Assembly: GCA_903919215.1 (NCBI GenBank)
Contig: CAIXHI010000465.1
Coordinates: 1 to 17,284, forward strand
DNA length: 17,284 nt
Reading direction: 5' to 3'
From: an uncultured Acidimicrobiaceae bacterium
Lineage (GTDB): Bacteria; Actinomycetota; Acidimicrobiia; Acidimicrobiales; Ilumatobacteraceae
The notes under the pieces were generated by a model. The model was given only the letters and a program-made list of their open reading frames with translations. It did not search any database and was not told the origin of the DNA. This document shows positions 7,552 to 13,869 of the stretch, piece by piece. Each line of letters begins with the position of its first letter. Position 1 is the stretch's first letter. Made by a program: the position numbers and the translations under genes.

Positions 7552-7575
7552 GGGGCGGTTCCTGGGAACCGCCTC
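7552..7575. terminator. hairpin between convergent tetR and vapC
   Basis: GGCGGTTCC (7554-7562) and GGAACCGCC (7565-7573) form a perfect nine-base-pair stem around a two-base loop, extended outward by one G-T and one G-C pair. It lies between the stop codons of two convergent genes and could stop transcription in both directions. The T-tract is weak (CATCCTT), so efficiency is uncertain. Confidence 0.5.
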
Positions 7576-7603
7576 ATCCTTCCCAGAAGCCGAGGGGCGC
7601 GGG

Positions 7604-8002
7604 CTACGTGCTGACGACGTCGAAGCCGAGGGACAGGGCGACTGGGATCTGGGTGGGGTCGAAGGTGACGAACGTGATCGGGCGGGGGAGGCGGTCGGCG
7701 GCGGCGAGGTGCAGCGCGTCCGCCAGGCGGATGGGTTGCTCGCGCATCAACTGTGCGGCGCGGTCGAGGCAGCGTTGGTCGACCGGCACGACGGCGTAGC
7801 GGTCCCACTGCAGGCGCAGCGCGTCCTCCAGGTCGGCCTGCAGCACGGGCTCGTCGGTCAGCTTGGCGATCAGCGCCAACGCCTCGGTCAGCGCCAGCGC
7901 GCTCACGCACGTGCCATCGACCAGTGCGTCGAGCGCCACCCGCCGGACGGCCGCCTCCACGTGCAACGCGACGACCGCGCTGGTGTCGAAGAAGACGCTC
8001 AA
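7604..8002 (-). CDS. vapC: PIN-domain ribonuclease toxin, VapC type
   Basis: 132 residues from a TTG start at 8002, chosen because GAGG lies about 8 bases upstream and translation begins MSVFFDTSA, the normal VapC beginning; the open frame continues upstream only through the antitoxin gene. The four acidic PIN residues are present: D6 (FFDTSA), E40 (LTEAL), D95 (RLADALHLAAA) and D115 (FVTFDP). VapC toxins are Mg-dependent RNases, often cutting tRNA or rRNA. It begins 10 bases after the antitoxin stop and is co-transcribed with it. All catalytic acids are intact, so the toxin is probably functional. The gene converges on tetR with a hairpin between. Confidence 0.87.
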   Translation of the reverse strand: MSVFFDTSAVVALHVEAAVRRVALDALVDGTCVSALALTEALALIAKLTDEPVLQADLEDALRLQWDRYAVVPVDQRCLDRAAQLMREQPIRLADALHLAAADRLPRPITFVTFDPTQIPVALSLGFDVVST

Positions 8003-8012
8003 CCGTGCCGCC

Positions 8013-8282
8013 TCAACCGCGCAACTCCTTGAGTGCCCGGTCCAGTCGCACGCCGCTGTAGACCGCCACCGGAGCGCCCAGGCGAGCAGCATCCGTGCGC
8101 CGCGGCGGAACAACGGCGCCCGAGGCGATCAGGTCGGCCAGCACGGTCTGCCCCTGTTCGGCCTCGATCGGGCCCAGTTGCGCGACGGCACGGCCGCCGA
8201 CGGAGACGATCACCCGTTGGCCGGTGCCGGCGCGCCGCACCAGCGAAGCGAGGTCGGTGCGGAGTTCGCGGATCCCAATCAT
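8013..8282 (-). CDS. vapB: Phd/YefM-type antitoxin of the VapBC pair
   Basis: 89 residues from the ATG at 8282. IGIRELRTDLASLVRRA followed by GQRVIVSVGGRAVAQLGP is the Phd/YefM DNA-binding domain. The C-terminal tail (residues about 65-89, ending ALKELRG) would wrap around the PIN toxin. The order antitoxin then toxin with a 10-base gap is the normal type II arrangement. The start codon abuts a 20-bp palindrome that is probably the autoregulatory operator, and a minus-strand -10 TACACT (8297-8292) lies nine bases before the ATG, so the message is probably leaderless. A long minus-strand frame continuing upstream of this start is antisense to the acyl-CoA dehydrogenase and is not coding. Confidence 0.85.
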   Translation of the reverse strand: MIGIRELRTDLASLVRRAGTGQRVIVSVGGRAVAQLGPIEAEQGQTVLADLIASGAVVPPRRTDAARLGAPVAVYSGVRLDRALKELRG

Positions 8283-8301
8283 GTGTACACGAGTGTACAC
8301 A
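8282..8301. promoter_or_regulatory. palindromic vapBC operator
   Basis: TGTGTACAC and GTGTACACA are perfect inverted repeats around a central GA; seen differently, GTGTACAC, itself a palindrome, occurs twice (8283-8290 and 8293-8300), ten bases apart, one helical turn. The site touches the first base of the antitoxin ATG and contains its candidate -10. This is the expected place for binding of the antitoxin or toxin-antitoxin complex. Confidence 0.65.
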
Positions 8302-8308
8302 AGTGGAG

Positions 8309-8338
8309 TTGAGCGCTTACGGCGGCACACGCCAGAAT
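8309..8338 (+). promoter_or_regulatory. candidate promoter of the acyl-CoA dehydrogenase gene
   Basis: TTGAGC (8309-8314) as -35 and CAGAAT (8333-8338) as -10 are 18 bases apart. The -10 ends seven bases before the ATG at 8346, which predicts a leaderless transcript; no Shine-Dalgarno sequence is seen. Confidence 0.4.
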
Positions 8339-8345
8339 CGCACCC

Positions 8346-9461
8346 ATGAACTTTGCCTTCACCGAAGAACAAGAAGAACTGCGTAAGACTGTCCGCGCGT
8401 TTCTCGAGGCCAAGAGCCCCGAGGCTGCCGTCCGCGAGCAGATGGAGACCGACAACGGTTACGACGCTGCCGTGTGGAGTCAGGCCGGCGAGCAGCTCGG
8501 CCTGCAGGGTCTCGCGATCCCCGAGGAGTACGGCGGCTCTGGCTACACGTACGTCGAGCTCGGCATCGTGCTGGAAGAAATGGGCCGCGCCCTGCTGTGC
8601 GCCCCGTTCTTCAGCACCGTCGTGCTGGCCGCCAACACGCTGATCCACAGTGGTGACGAAGCCGCCAAGCAGGCCCACCTGCCGGGTATCGCCGCCGGCA
8701 CCACCATCGCCACCCTCGCCTTCACCGAGCCCTCGGGCAAGTGGGACGAGAGCGGCATCACCGCCACCGCCACCAACAACGGCGGCAGCTGGAGCATCAG
8801 CGGCACGAAGATGTTCGTGCTCGACGGTCACACCGCCGACCTCGTCATCGTCGCCGCCCGCACGGGCAAGGGCGTCAGCCTGTTCGCCGTCGAAGGTGGC
8901 GCCGCCGGCCTCACCCGTACGGCCCTCAGCACGATGGACCAGACCCGCAAGCAGGCCAAGCTCGAGTTCGCCAACGTCGCCGGCACGCTGATCGGCACCG
9001 AGGGTGAGGGCTGGACGGTCCTGTCCCGCGTGCTCGACCTCGCCGCCATCGGCCTTGCCGCCGAGCAGGTCGGTGGCGCCCAGAAGGTGCTCGAAATGGC
9101 CGTGGAGTACGCCAAGGTGCGCGTACAGTTCGGTCGCCCGATCGGTTCCTTCCAGGCCATCAAGCACAAGTGCGCCGACATGCTGCTCGAGGTCGAGTCG
9201 GCCAAGAGCGCGGCGTACTACGGCATGTGGTGCGCAGCCGAGCTCAACGATGAGCTGCCCTCGGTGGCGTCGCTGGCCAAGGCCTACTGCAGCGAGGCGT
9301 ACTTCCACGCCACTGCCGAGAACATCCAGATCCACGGTGGTATCGGCTTCACCTGGGAACACCCGGCGCACCTGTACTTCAAGCGGGCCAAGAGCAGCGA
9401 GCTGCTGTTCGGCGACCCCACGTACCACCGCGAACTGCTCGCGCAGCGCATCGGTATCTGA
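8346..9461 (+). CDS. acyl-CoA dehydrogenase (FadE/ChsE-like)
   Basis: 371 residues with the full acyl-CoA dehydrogenase layout: N-terminal helical domain (FTEEQEELRKTVRAFL), middle beta domain (LAFTEPSGKWD, WSISGTKMFVLDG) and C-terminal helical domain with VQFGRPIGSFQAIKHKCADM (260-279) and IQIHGGIGFTWEHPAHLYFKRA (327-348). It would use FAD to make an alpha,beta-unsaturated acyl-CoA. Where short- and medium-chain enzymes have the catalytic Glu in an (Y)EGT motif, this protein reads LLFGD (353-357). A similar ending occurs, as far as I recall, in some mycobacterial FadE subunits that form heterotetramers for sterol side-chain degradation, but no second FadE gene is adjacent here. The gene is monocistronic or heads a short unit with the small membrane protein 18 bases downstream. 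Confidence 0.9.
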   Translation: MNFAFTEEQEELRKTVRAFLEAKSPEAAVREQMETDNGYDAAVWSQAGEQLGLQGLAIPEEYGGSGYTYVELGIVLEEMGRALLCAPFFSTVVLAANTLIHSGDEAAKQAHLPGIAAGTTIATLAFTEPSGKWDESGITATATNNGGSWSISGTKMFVLDGHTADLVIVAARTGKGVSLFAVEGGAAGLTRTALSTMDQTRKQAKLEFANVAGTLIGTEGEGWTVLSRVLDLAAIGLAAEQVGGAQKVLEMAVEYAKVRVQFGRPIGSFQAIKHKCADMLLEVESAKSAAYYGMWCAAELNDELPSVASLAKAYCSEAYFHATAENIQIHGGIGFTWEHPAHLYFKRAKSSELLFGDPTYHRELLAQRIGI

Positions 9462-9479
9462 ACCCCTAGGGTTTGCATC

Positions 9480-9932
9480 GTGCCCACCGTGACCTTCATC
9501 TATGTGATGGCGGCCGCGGTGGGCACCTTTGTGATTGCGGCCGTGGTCGTGGGCCGCGAGGCCCGTCGGCTCGATGCCGTGGCCCCTCGTTCGGTGTACA
9601 TCCCCGAGGAGGCCGTCGAGTTCGTGGCCGAGTACCTGCCTCAGGACTCGCAAGCCCGACTCACCCCGAGTGATCTCGAGCAGTTGCTGACGTTCCACAT
9701 GCGGTGGCTGCATTCGAAGGGCCTCCAGCCCGCGAACGTCGTCGATCGCCGTCAGGACATCACCTCCACGGTGGTCATCGGTGAGGACACGGTGGTGGGC
9801 TATCTGCTCGGCGAAGCCGATCGAGATGGCATCGACATCATCGACGACGTCGACGTCGTCAACGTGGTCGATGCGCACCTTGCGTACTTCACTGCCATCG
9901 GTGCCGTCGGCCCGAAGGCCACCACCACCTGA
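9480..9932 (+). CDS. membrane-anchored protein of unknown function
   Basis: 150 residues from a GTG start at 9480, with AGGG about eight bases upstream. One hydrophobic N-terminal helix (residues about 5-25) is followed directly by a basic stretch (GREARRLDAVAPR), so the body probably lies in the cytosol. The soluble part contains YIPEEAVEFVAEYLP, a helical segment LTPSDLEQLLTFHMRWLHSKGLQ, and a very acidic region (DGIDIIDDVDVVNVVDAH). I recognise no named domain, but the composition and codon use fit a real gene. It starts 18 bases after the acyl-CoA dehydrogenase stop and may be co-transcribed. Its stop codon lies in the first copy of the 13-bp tandem repeat. Confidence 0.7.
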   Translation: MPTVTFIYVMAAAVGTFVIAAVVVGREARRLDAVAPRSVYIPEEAVEFVAEYLPQDSQARLTPSDLEQLLTFHMRWLHSKGLQPANVVDRRQDITSTVVIGEDTVVGYLLGEADRDGIDIIDDVDVVNVVDAHLAYFTAIGAVGPKATTT

Positions 9933-9989
9933 CTCAGGCACCTGACTCAGGCACCTGACTCAGGCACCTGACTCAGGCACCTGACTCAG
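9927..9989. repeat. 13-bp tandem repeat, 4.8 copies, with palindromic core
   Basis: The unit ACCTGACTCAGGC occurs four times exactly (9927, 9940, 9953, 9966) plus an 11-base partial copy (9979-9989). Each unit contains CCTGA-C-TCAGG, symmetric around a central C. The first copy carries the TGA stop of the rightward gene and the last copy carries the TGA stop of the leftward MDMPI-family gene. Neighbouring copies could pair into stems with C-C mismatches. No spacers separate the copies, so it is not CRISPR. Confidence 0.95.
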
Positions 9990-10786
9990 ATCATCATGTT
10001 GAATGCGGACAGGATCTTGCTGCCCAGTTCCTGATCGCCAACGATGGTGACCGGAACGGCCGCTGCTGTCCGACGGCCCGTGGCGAGCACCACGAAGGTC
10101 TCGACGTCGAGCGTGATTTCGGCCAGTGGTGCCGCCGACGGCGCGGCGACCAACGATGCCCGGCCCGCCTGTACCTCGCACACGATATGACGCGAGACCC
10201 CGCCGGTGATGTCGATCACGACGGCCCCACCGTCGGGAGTTCCGGCACGTTTGCCGACGACGATGGGCACGGTACGGATCAGGCGGTCGATCGTGTGCTC
10301 TGCTCCCGGGCCGGAGAGGTTGCCCGGCGTGTGGACAGCTCGCCGCATGTCCTGTTCGTGCAACCAACAGTCGAGGATGCGGATGTGGAGGAAGTCGGCC
10401 AATGTGCCGGGGCCCGTGGGAGTCATCGCCGGCTGATCGAAATAGGCGTCGTCGCCGGCACGCAGCGTCGCAACGCGACGGGCGACGATGTCGTTCCATT
10501 CGGCGAGCACCTCCGCGCCGGTGAGCCCGCGGCGGCTGTCCACTTCGTGCTCATTGGACTCGCCGATCGGATTGTGCACGTAGGCGCGGGACTCGGCGCG
10601 ATGCGCCGTCGCCGGCAGACCTTCCATCATCCGTTCGATGGCCACGAGATGCGAGAGGTTGTCCTGCACCGACCAGCCAGGCAGATCGGTGGCGGTCTTC
10701 CATTCAGCTTCGGTGAGGTCAGCGCCCAGCGCTGACAGCGCCCGGAAGCAGTCCTCGAGTGTGTCGATCGTCGCGGTCGGGATCAT
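9986..10786 (-). CDS. maleylpyruvate isomerase-family (MDMPI/DinB-like) protein
   Basis: 266 residues. The N-domain has the LPGWSVQDNLSHLVAIE motif with H46, and D139-x3-H143 within DCWLHEQDMRRA; these fit the three metal ligands of mycothiol-dependent maleylpyruvate isomerase, with Asp in place of Glu. The C-terminal part (about 175-266) is the SCP-2-like second domain ending LGSKILSAFNMMI. The family holds mycothiol-dependent thiol enzymes, most without known substrate. Mycothiol is confined to actinobacteria, which supports the host assignment. GAGGAGG lies just before the ATG. A -10 TAGTCT on the minus strand (10816-10811), 24 bases upstream, would give a short leader with this site. It ends in the tandem repeat. 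Confidence 0.85.
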   Translation of the reverse strand: MIPTATIDTLEDCFRALSALGADLTEAEWKTATDLPGWSVQDNLSHLVAIERMMEGLPATAHRAESRAYVHNPIGESNEHEVDSRRGLTGAEVLAEWNDIVARRVATLRAGDDAYFDQPAMTPTGPGTLADFLHIRILDCWLHEQDMRRAVHTPGNLSGPGAEHTIDRLIRTVPIVVGKRAGTPDGGAVVIDITGGVSRHIVCEVQAGRASLVAAPSAAPLAEITLDVETFVVLATGRRTAAAVPVTIVGDQELGSKILSAFNMMI

Positions 10787-10810
10787 CGGCCCTCCTCTGG
10801 CAGTGGCCGC

Positions 10811-10820
10811 AGACTAGTCT
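10811..10820. promoter_or_regulatory. palindromic bidirectional -10 element
   Basis: AGACTAGTCT is a perfect ten-base palindrome and reads TAGTCT, a TANNNT -10, on both strands (10815-10820 plus; 10816-10811 minus). It sits in the 41-base divergent gap. It is seven bases before the plus-strand ATG (leaderless) and 24 bases before the minus-strand ATG (room for its Shine-Dalgarno). No clear -35 is visible on the plus strand. Confidence 0.4.
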
Positions 10821-10827
10821 TTGCGAC

Positions 10828-11052
10828 ATGGAACGCCCCACCCGCTTCGAGCACTCACGCTTTCTCGGCGACAAGCGCACCCAACTGGTGTACGACCTCG
10901 ACACCTGGACGGATGAGGCGGCGATCAACGACATCGTGCAGCACGATGTCGGCCTGTCGTTCGGTCCCGACTCGCTGGCCGAGGCGCGCAACCGTGGCTA
11001 CACGTTGGCCACTCCCGGCGCGACGCGTCGCTACCGCAAGCCTCGGGCCTGA
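10828..11052 (+). CDS. 74-residue conserved-looking protein of unknown function
   Basis: The ATG at 10828 follows a TAGTCT -10 by seven bases, so leaderless translation is likely; an earlier in-frame start would overlap the divergent gene. The product begins MERPTRFEHSRFLGDKRTQLVYDLD, has a central acidic helix and ends in a basic tail (RRYRKPRA). It has no membrane segment or cysteine pair. I do not recognise a named family. The next gene, an alpha/beta hydrolase, starts in the same frame immediately after its TGA, so the two are surely co-transcribed. Confidence 0.65.
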   Translation: MERPTRFEHSRFLGDKRTQLVYDLDTWTDEAAINDIVQHDVGLSFGPDSLAEARNRGYTLATPGATRRYRKPRA

Positions 11053-11808
11053 TTGAACGGCAGCTTCCACTCCGGCACGCTGCAGCTCGCCAGGTACCTC
11101 GCCAGGCCGGCAGGTCGAACTGGGCCGATGCCTGGCCTGATCCTGTGCCACGGCTTTCCCATCGGTCCGCTCGACGCTCGTCAGAGCGGTGGCACGTTCC
11201 CGGAACTCGTCGACCGGGCGGCCCACGAGCTGGGTTGGGTGGGGATGACGTTCAACTTCCGTGGGTGCGGTACCAGCGAGGGTGACTTCTCGTTGCAGGG
11301 ATGGGTCGACGATCTGCGGGCAGCCATCGATCACCTGATCGAGGAAGCCAGCCCGTCGGGTATCTGGCTGGTCGGAACGAACACGGGCGGATCGATTGCC
11401 ACCTGTGTCGCCGCCGACGATCCGCGTGTGCGTGGCGCTGCGCTGCTCAGCCCTCGCGCTGATTTCGACGACTGGGCCGCGCAGCCGAGGCGGTTCCTCG
11501 AACACGCTCGTGAGATCGGTGCGATCCGGACACCGGGTTTCCCGAAGAGCTTCGATGAGTGGGGGCGCGAGTTTCGCCGCTTCCGGCCGGTGCACGCGGC
11601 GCGTCGTCTCGCGCCCCGACCATTGCTGGTGATGCACGGTGAGGACGATGAGAGCGTGCCGACCGCAGATGCTCGCCAACTGGCCGAGGCGCACGGTTCA
11701 GCCGAACTGCGCGTGATCTCCGGCGCCGGTCATCGCTTACGTCACGATCCGCGGGCAGTTGCAGTGCTGCTCGGATGGCTCGATCGCCAACGCCTCGTCG
11801 GCGAGTGA
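11053..11808 (+). CDS. alpha/beta hydrolase with Asn at the nucleophile position
   Basis: 251 residues from a TTG start directly after the preceding TGA. HGFP (33-36) provides the oxyanion region, FNFRGCGTSEGDFS is typical of dienelactone-hydrolase-like alpha/beta hydrolases, D198/D199 in HGEDDESVP and H227 in GAGHR give the acid and base. The nucleophile elbow should be GxSxG but reads G108-T-N110-T-G112, from codon AAC, one base from the Ser codon AGC. The protein may therefore be inactive, use another residue, or reflect a sequencing error. The start is not certain, since no Shine-Dalgarno is visible; an internal ATG (11128) would cut away only about 25 residues. It converges on the glycosyltransferase gene with six bases between stops. 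Confidence 0.82.
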   Translation: MNGSFHSGTLQLARYLARPAGRTGPMPGLILCHGFPIGPLDARQSGGTFPELVDRAAHELGWVGMTFNFRGCGTSEGDFSLQGWVDDLRAAIDHLIEEASPSGIWLVGTNTGGSIATCVAADDPRVRGAALLSPRADFDDWAAQPRRFLEHAREIGAIRTPGFPKSFDEWGREFRRFRPVHAARRLAPRPLLVMHGEDDESVPTADARQLAEAHGSAELRVISGAGHRLRHDPRAVAVLLGWLDRQRLVGE

Positions 11809-11814
11809 TTCGAC

Positions 11815-12813
11815 TCAGCTGAGGGTGTAGGTCGCGGGGTCGATCGCCGGAGCGTGACCGTCGCTGAACCGGAACAGGTCGTGATCCGCGACCGGGTGCT
11901 GCCCGCGGTTACGGCGGCGGACAGCGACAGCCCATGGCACCAGGGCGACAGCACCGGCAAGTGCGCGTAGTCGTGGCCGTCGATGCGGGTCGCGGATCAA
12001 GGCCTTGGTGTGGACGACCGCCTGCCGCGTCCAGACCTTGAACACACCCCAGGGTGAGAGTGTCGCCAGTGTCATCACCAACAGGTTGCGCTGTACCAAC
12101 CCGATACGAGTGGGCTCACCAAGTTCGCGGGTGGACAACGCGTGATGGTGGAAGGCGATCGCGTGCGGTGCCGCGACGCTGTGGAATCCGTGATGGCGGG
12201 CGCGCACATTCCACTCCACGTCCTCGCAATAGAGGAAGTAGCGCTCGGACAGCAGGCCGACCTTGTCGGCGGCGAACGCACCGGGGCGGAACAGTGCGGC
12301 AGCGAAACAGGGGCCGAGCACATCGACGGCCAGAGCCGCGATATCGGAGCGTTGGCGACCTTGGTAGGCGTTGAACGCGTCACCGCTGGGGCGTAACACG
12401 ACGCCGAGCGAATCCACGCGCTCGGGGGCGTCTGCGTGCACCACCATCGGTGCGACGGAGATGCACCGCTCGCCGGCCTCGGCCAACACATCGAGGCAGG
12501 CGCTGATGGTGTCGGGCATCACCCACGCATCGTCGTTCAGCAGGAAGACGGCCTGGTCGGCCGGGACCTTGACGAGCGCGAGGTTGAGCGCCGCGCCGTA
12601 GCCGTGGTTGAGTGGGCTGCGCAGAGCAGTTGCCCCATAGCGACGGCACAACTCGTCCACGGCTGGCCAGTCGCCGACATCGCCGTTGTGGACCACGCAG
12701 ACTTCGACGGTCGCGCCGAGTGAACTGGCGAGCGAGGCAATGCACTGTTCCGTGGATTCGTCGTCGTAGCGGAAGACCACCACGACCGCAGTGACAGTCG
12801 GCCGCTCAGCCAT
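11815..12813 (-). CDS. GT2-family glycosyltransferase
   Basis: 332 residues from the ATG at 12813. The GT-A nucleotide-sugar fold is seen in TVTAVVVVFRYDDE at the start, NHGYGAALN, the metal-binding NDDAW (93-97) and EDVEWNVRARHHG (197-209), the pattern of rhamnosyl- or galactosyl-type GT2 enzymes. A hydrophobic/basic C-terminal region (about 245-303) may touch the membrane. It overlaps the end of galE by eight bases (12806-12813), so translation is probably coupled and UDP-galactose is a reasonable donor. It fits the assembly of a surface polysaccharide together with the sugar-nucleotide genes and ABC ATPase nearby. The sugar and the acceptor are not known. Confidence 0.88.
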   Translation of the reverse strand: MAERPTVTAVVVVFRYDDESTEQCIASLASSLGATVEVCVVHNGDVGDWPAVDELCRRYGATALRSPLNHGYGAALNLALVKVPADQAVFLLNDDAWVMPDTISACLDVLAEAGERCISVAPMVVHADAPERVDSLGVVLRPSGDAFNAYQGRQRSDIAALAVDVLGPCFAAALFRPGAFAADKVGLLSERYFLYCEDVEWNVRARHHGFHSVAAPHAIAFHHHALSTRELGEPTRIGLVQRNLLVMTLATLSPWGVFKVWTRQAVVHTKALIRDPHRRPRLRALAGAVALVPWAVAVRRRNRGQHPVADHDLFRFSDGHAPAIDPATYTLS

Positions 12814-13807
12814 CGGACCCACGACGTGACGGGTACCCATCGATGTGCGTGCTGTGCCAACGCCACGCGGATTCGATGATGGTGTCCAGACCGTGCTGCG
12901 GTGTCCAGCCGAGTGTGGCGCGCACGAGCGTGGGGTCGGCGAAGACGGTGACAGGGTCGCCCTGTCGGCGGCCAACCAGGTCGTACGGGACCGGTCGGCC
13001 GCTGACCCGTTCCGTGGTACGGATCACGTCGAGCACAGAACTCCCTGTGCCGGTGCCGACGTTCAGCGCAGTGGTGGCACCACCGTCGAAGAGGTATTGC
13101 AGGGCGCGCACGTGTGCGTCGGCGAGGTCGTCGACGTGGATGTAGTCGCGGATACAGGTGCCGTCAGGTGTGGGGTAATCGGCGCCGAACACCTGCACCG
13201 GTCCCTGGCGTCCGAGCGTCGCCTTCATCACCAGCGGGATGAGGTTGGCGGCGTTCGACCAGTCCTCGCCGATCGCGTTGTCCAGGCTCGCTCCAGCGGC
13301 GTTGAAGTAGCGCAGGCTGACCGACCGCACTCCGTGCGTGGCGTGCATCCAGCGCAGTACTTGCTCGCTCATTGCCTTCGTCTCGGCGTACACGCTCTCC
13401 GGTTGGATGGGTGCGCTTTCGGCGGCGGGCATCTGGGCGGGTGTGCCGTACACCGAGCACGACGACGAGAACACGACACGCTGGACACCTTCGTGCGCAG
13501 CGGCTTCGACGAGCGCAGACGTTCCTGCCACGTTGTTGCGGAAGTACCGCGTCGGATATTGCATGGATTCACCGACGCTCTTGTACGCAGCGAAATGGAT
13601 GAGGCCCTGGATCGCGTGGTCGCGGCAGAGTTGGCGGACGAGTTCGGAATCAGCAATGTCGCCGACAGCGAGGGGAGTGCCGAGCAACGCCTCGCGGGCC
13701 CCGGTTTCCAGCGAGTCGAGCACGACCACACGGTGTCCGGCGGCCTGGAGCGCCCTGACCGTGTGTGAGCCGATGTAGCCGGCGCCGCCGGTGACGAGCA
13801 CGTTCAT
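12806..13807 (-). CDS. galE: UDP-glucose 4-epimerase
   Basis: 333 residues, normal length. GGAGYIGSH (7-15) binds NAD+, SSSCSVYG (114-121) holds the catalytic Ser, Y140-x3-K144 (YAETK) is the SDR pair, and ALRYFNAAGA-like LRYFNAAGA and CIRDYIHVDDLADAH are GalE signatures. It interconverts UDP-glucose and UDP-galactose in the cytosol. It is divergent from ugd and overlaps the downstream GT2 gene, which puts it in polysaccharide synthesis rather than the Leloir pathway; no galK or galT is present. A minus-strand TAACGT (13822-13817) nine bases before the ATG suggests a leaderless message. Confidence 0.93.
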   Translation of the reverse strand: MNVLVTGGAGYIGSHTVRALQAAGHRVVVLDSLETGAREALLGTPLAVGDIADSELVRQLCRDHAIQGLIHFAAYKSVGESMQYPTRYFRNNVAGTSALVEAAAHEGVQRVVFSSSCSVYGTPAQMPAAESAPIQPESVYAETKAMSEQVLRWMHATHGVRSVSLRYFNAAGASLDNAIGEDWSNAANLIPLVMKATLGRQGPVQVFGADYPTPDGTCIRDYIHVDDLADAHVRALQYLFDGGATTALNVGTGTGSSVLDVIRTTERVSGRPVPYDLVGRRQGDPVTVFADPTLVRATLGWTPQHGLDTIIESAWRWHSTHIDGYPSRRGSDG

Positions 13808-13816
13808 ATGTCGCCA

Positions 13817-13822
13817 ACGTTA
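13817..13822 (-). promoter_or_regulatory. candidate galE -10 element
   Basis: TAACGT on the minus strand, nine bases before the galE ATG. No clear -35. It lies inside a TCGCCA/TGGCGA inverted repeat (arms 13811-13816 and 13836-13841). Confidence 0.3.
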
Positions 13823-13856
13823 CTGGGTGCCTCGCTGGCGAACTGAGGGCATCGCC

Positions 13857-13862
13857 TAGAGT
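13857..13862 (+). promoter_or_regulatory. candidate ugd -10 element
   Basis: TAGAGT lies exactly seven bases before the ATG at 13870, predicting transcription from or next to the start codon. This decides for that ATG against the GTG at 13861, which lies partly inside the -10. No -35 is recognisable. Confidence 0.4.
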
Positions 13863-13869
13863 GTCCGCA

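Noticed and set aside
8013..9941. A 642-codon minus-strand frame across the acyl-CoA dehydrogenase
   Set aside because: Only its last 89 codons match a protein family (the antitoxin). The rest is antisense to a clear acyl-CoA dehydrogenase and is low-complexity, as expected in high-GC DNA.
9927..9989. CRISPR-like array
   Set aside because: The units are directly adjacent without spacers and are only 13 bases long.
11814..11823. Palindrome CTCAGCTGAG at the hydrolase/glycosyltransferase junction as a terminator
   Set aside because: It has no loop and no T-run and overlaps the glycosyltransferase stop codon, so a terminator role cannot be supported.
13811..13841. TCGCCA/TGGCGA inverted repeat in the galE-ugd gap
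   Set aside because: Six-base arms 19 bases apart are likely by chance in this base composition; kept only as a note with the galE -10.
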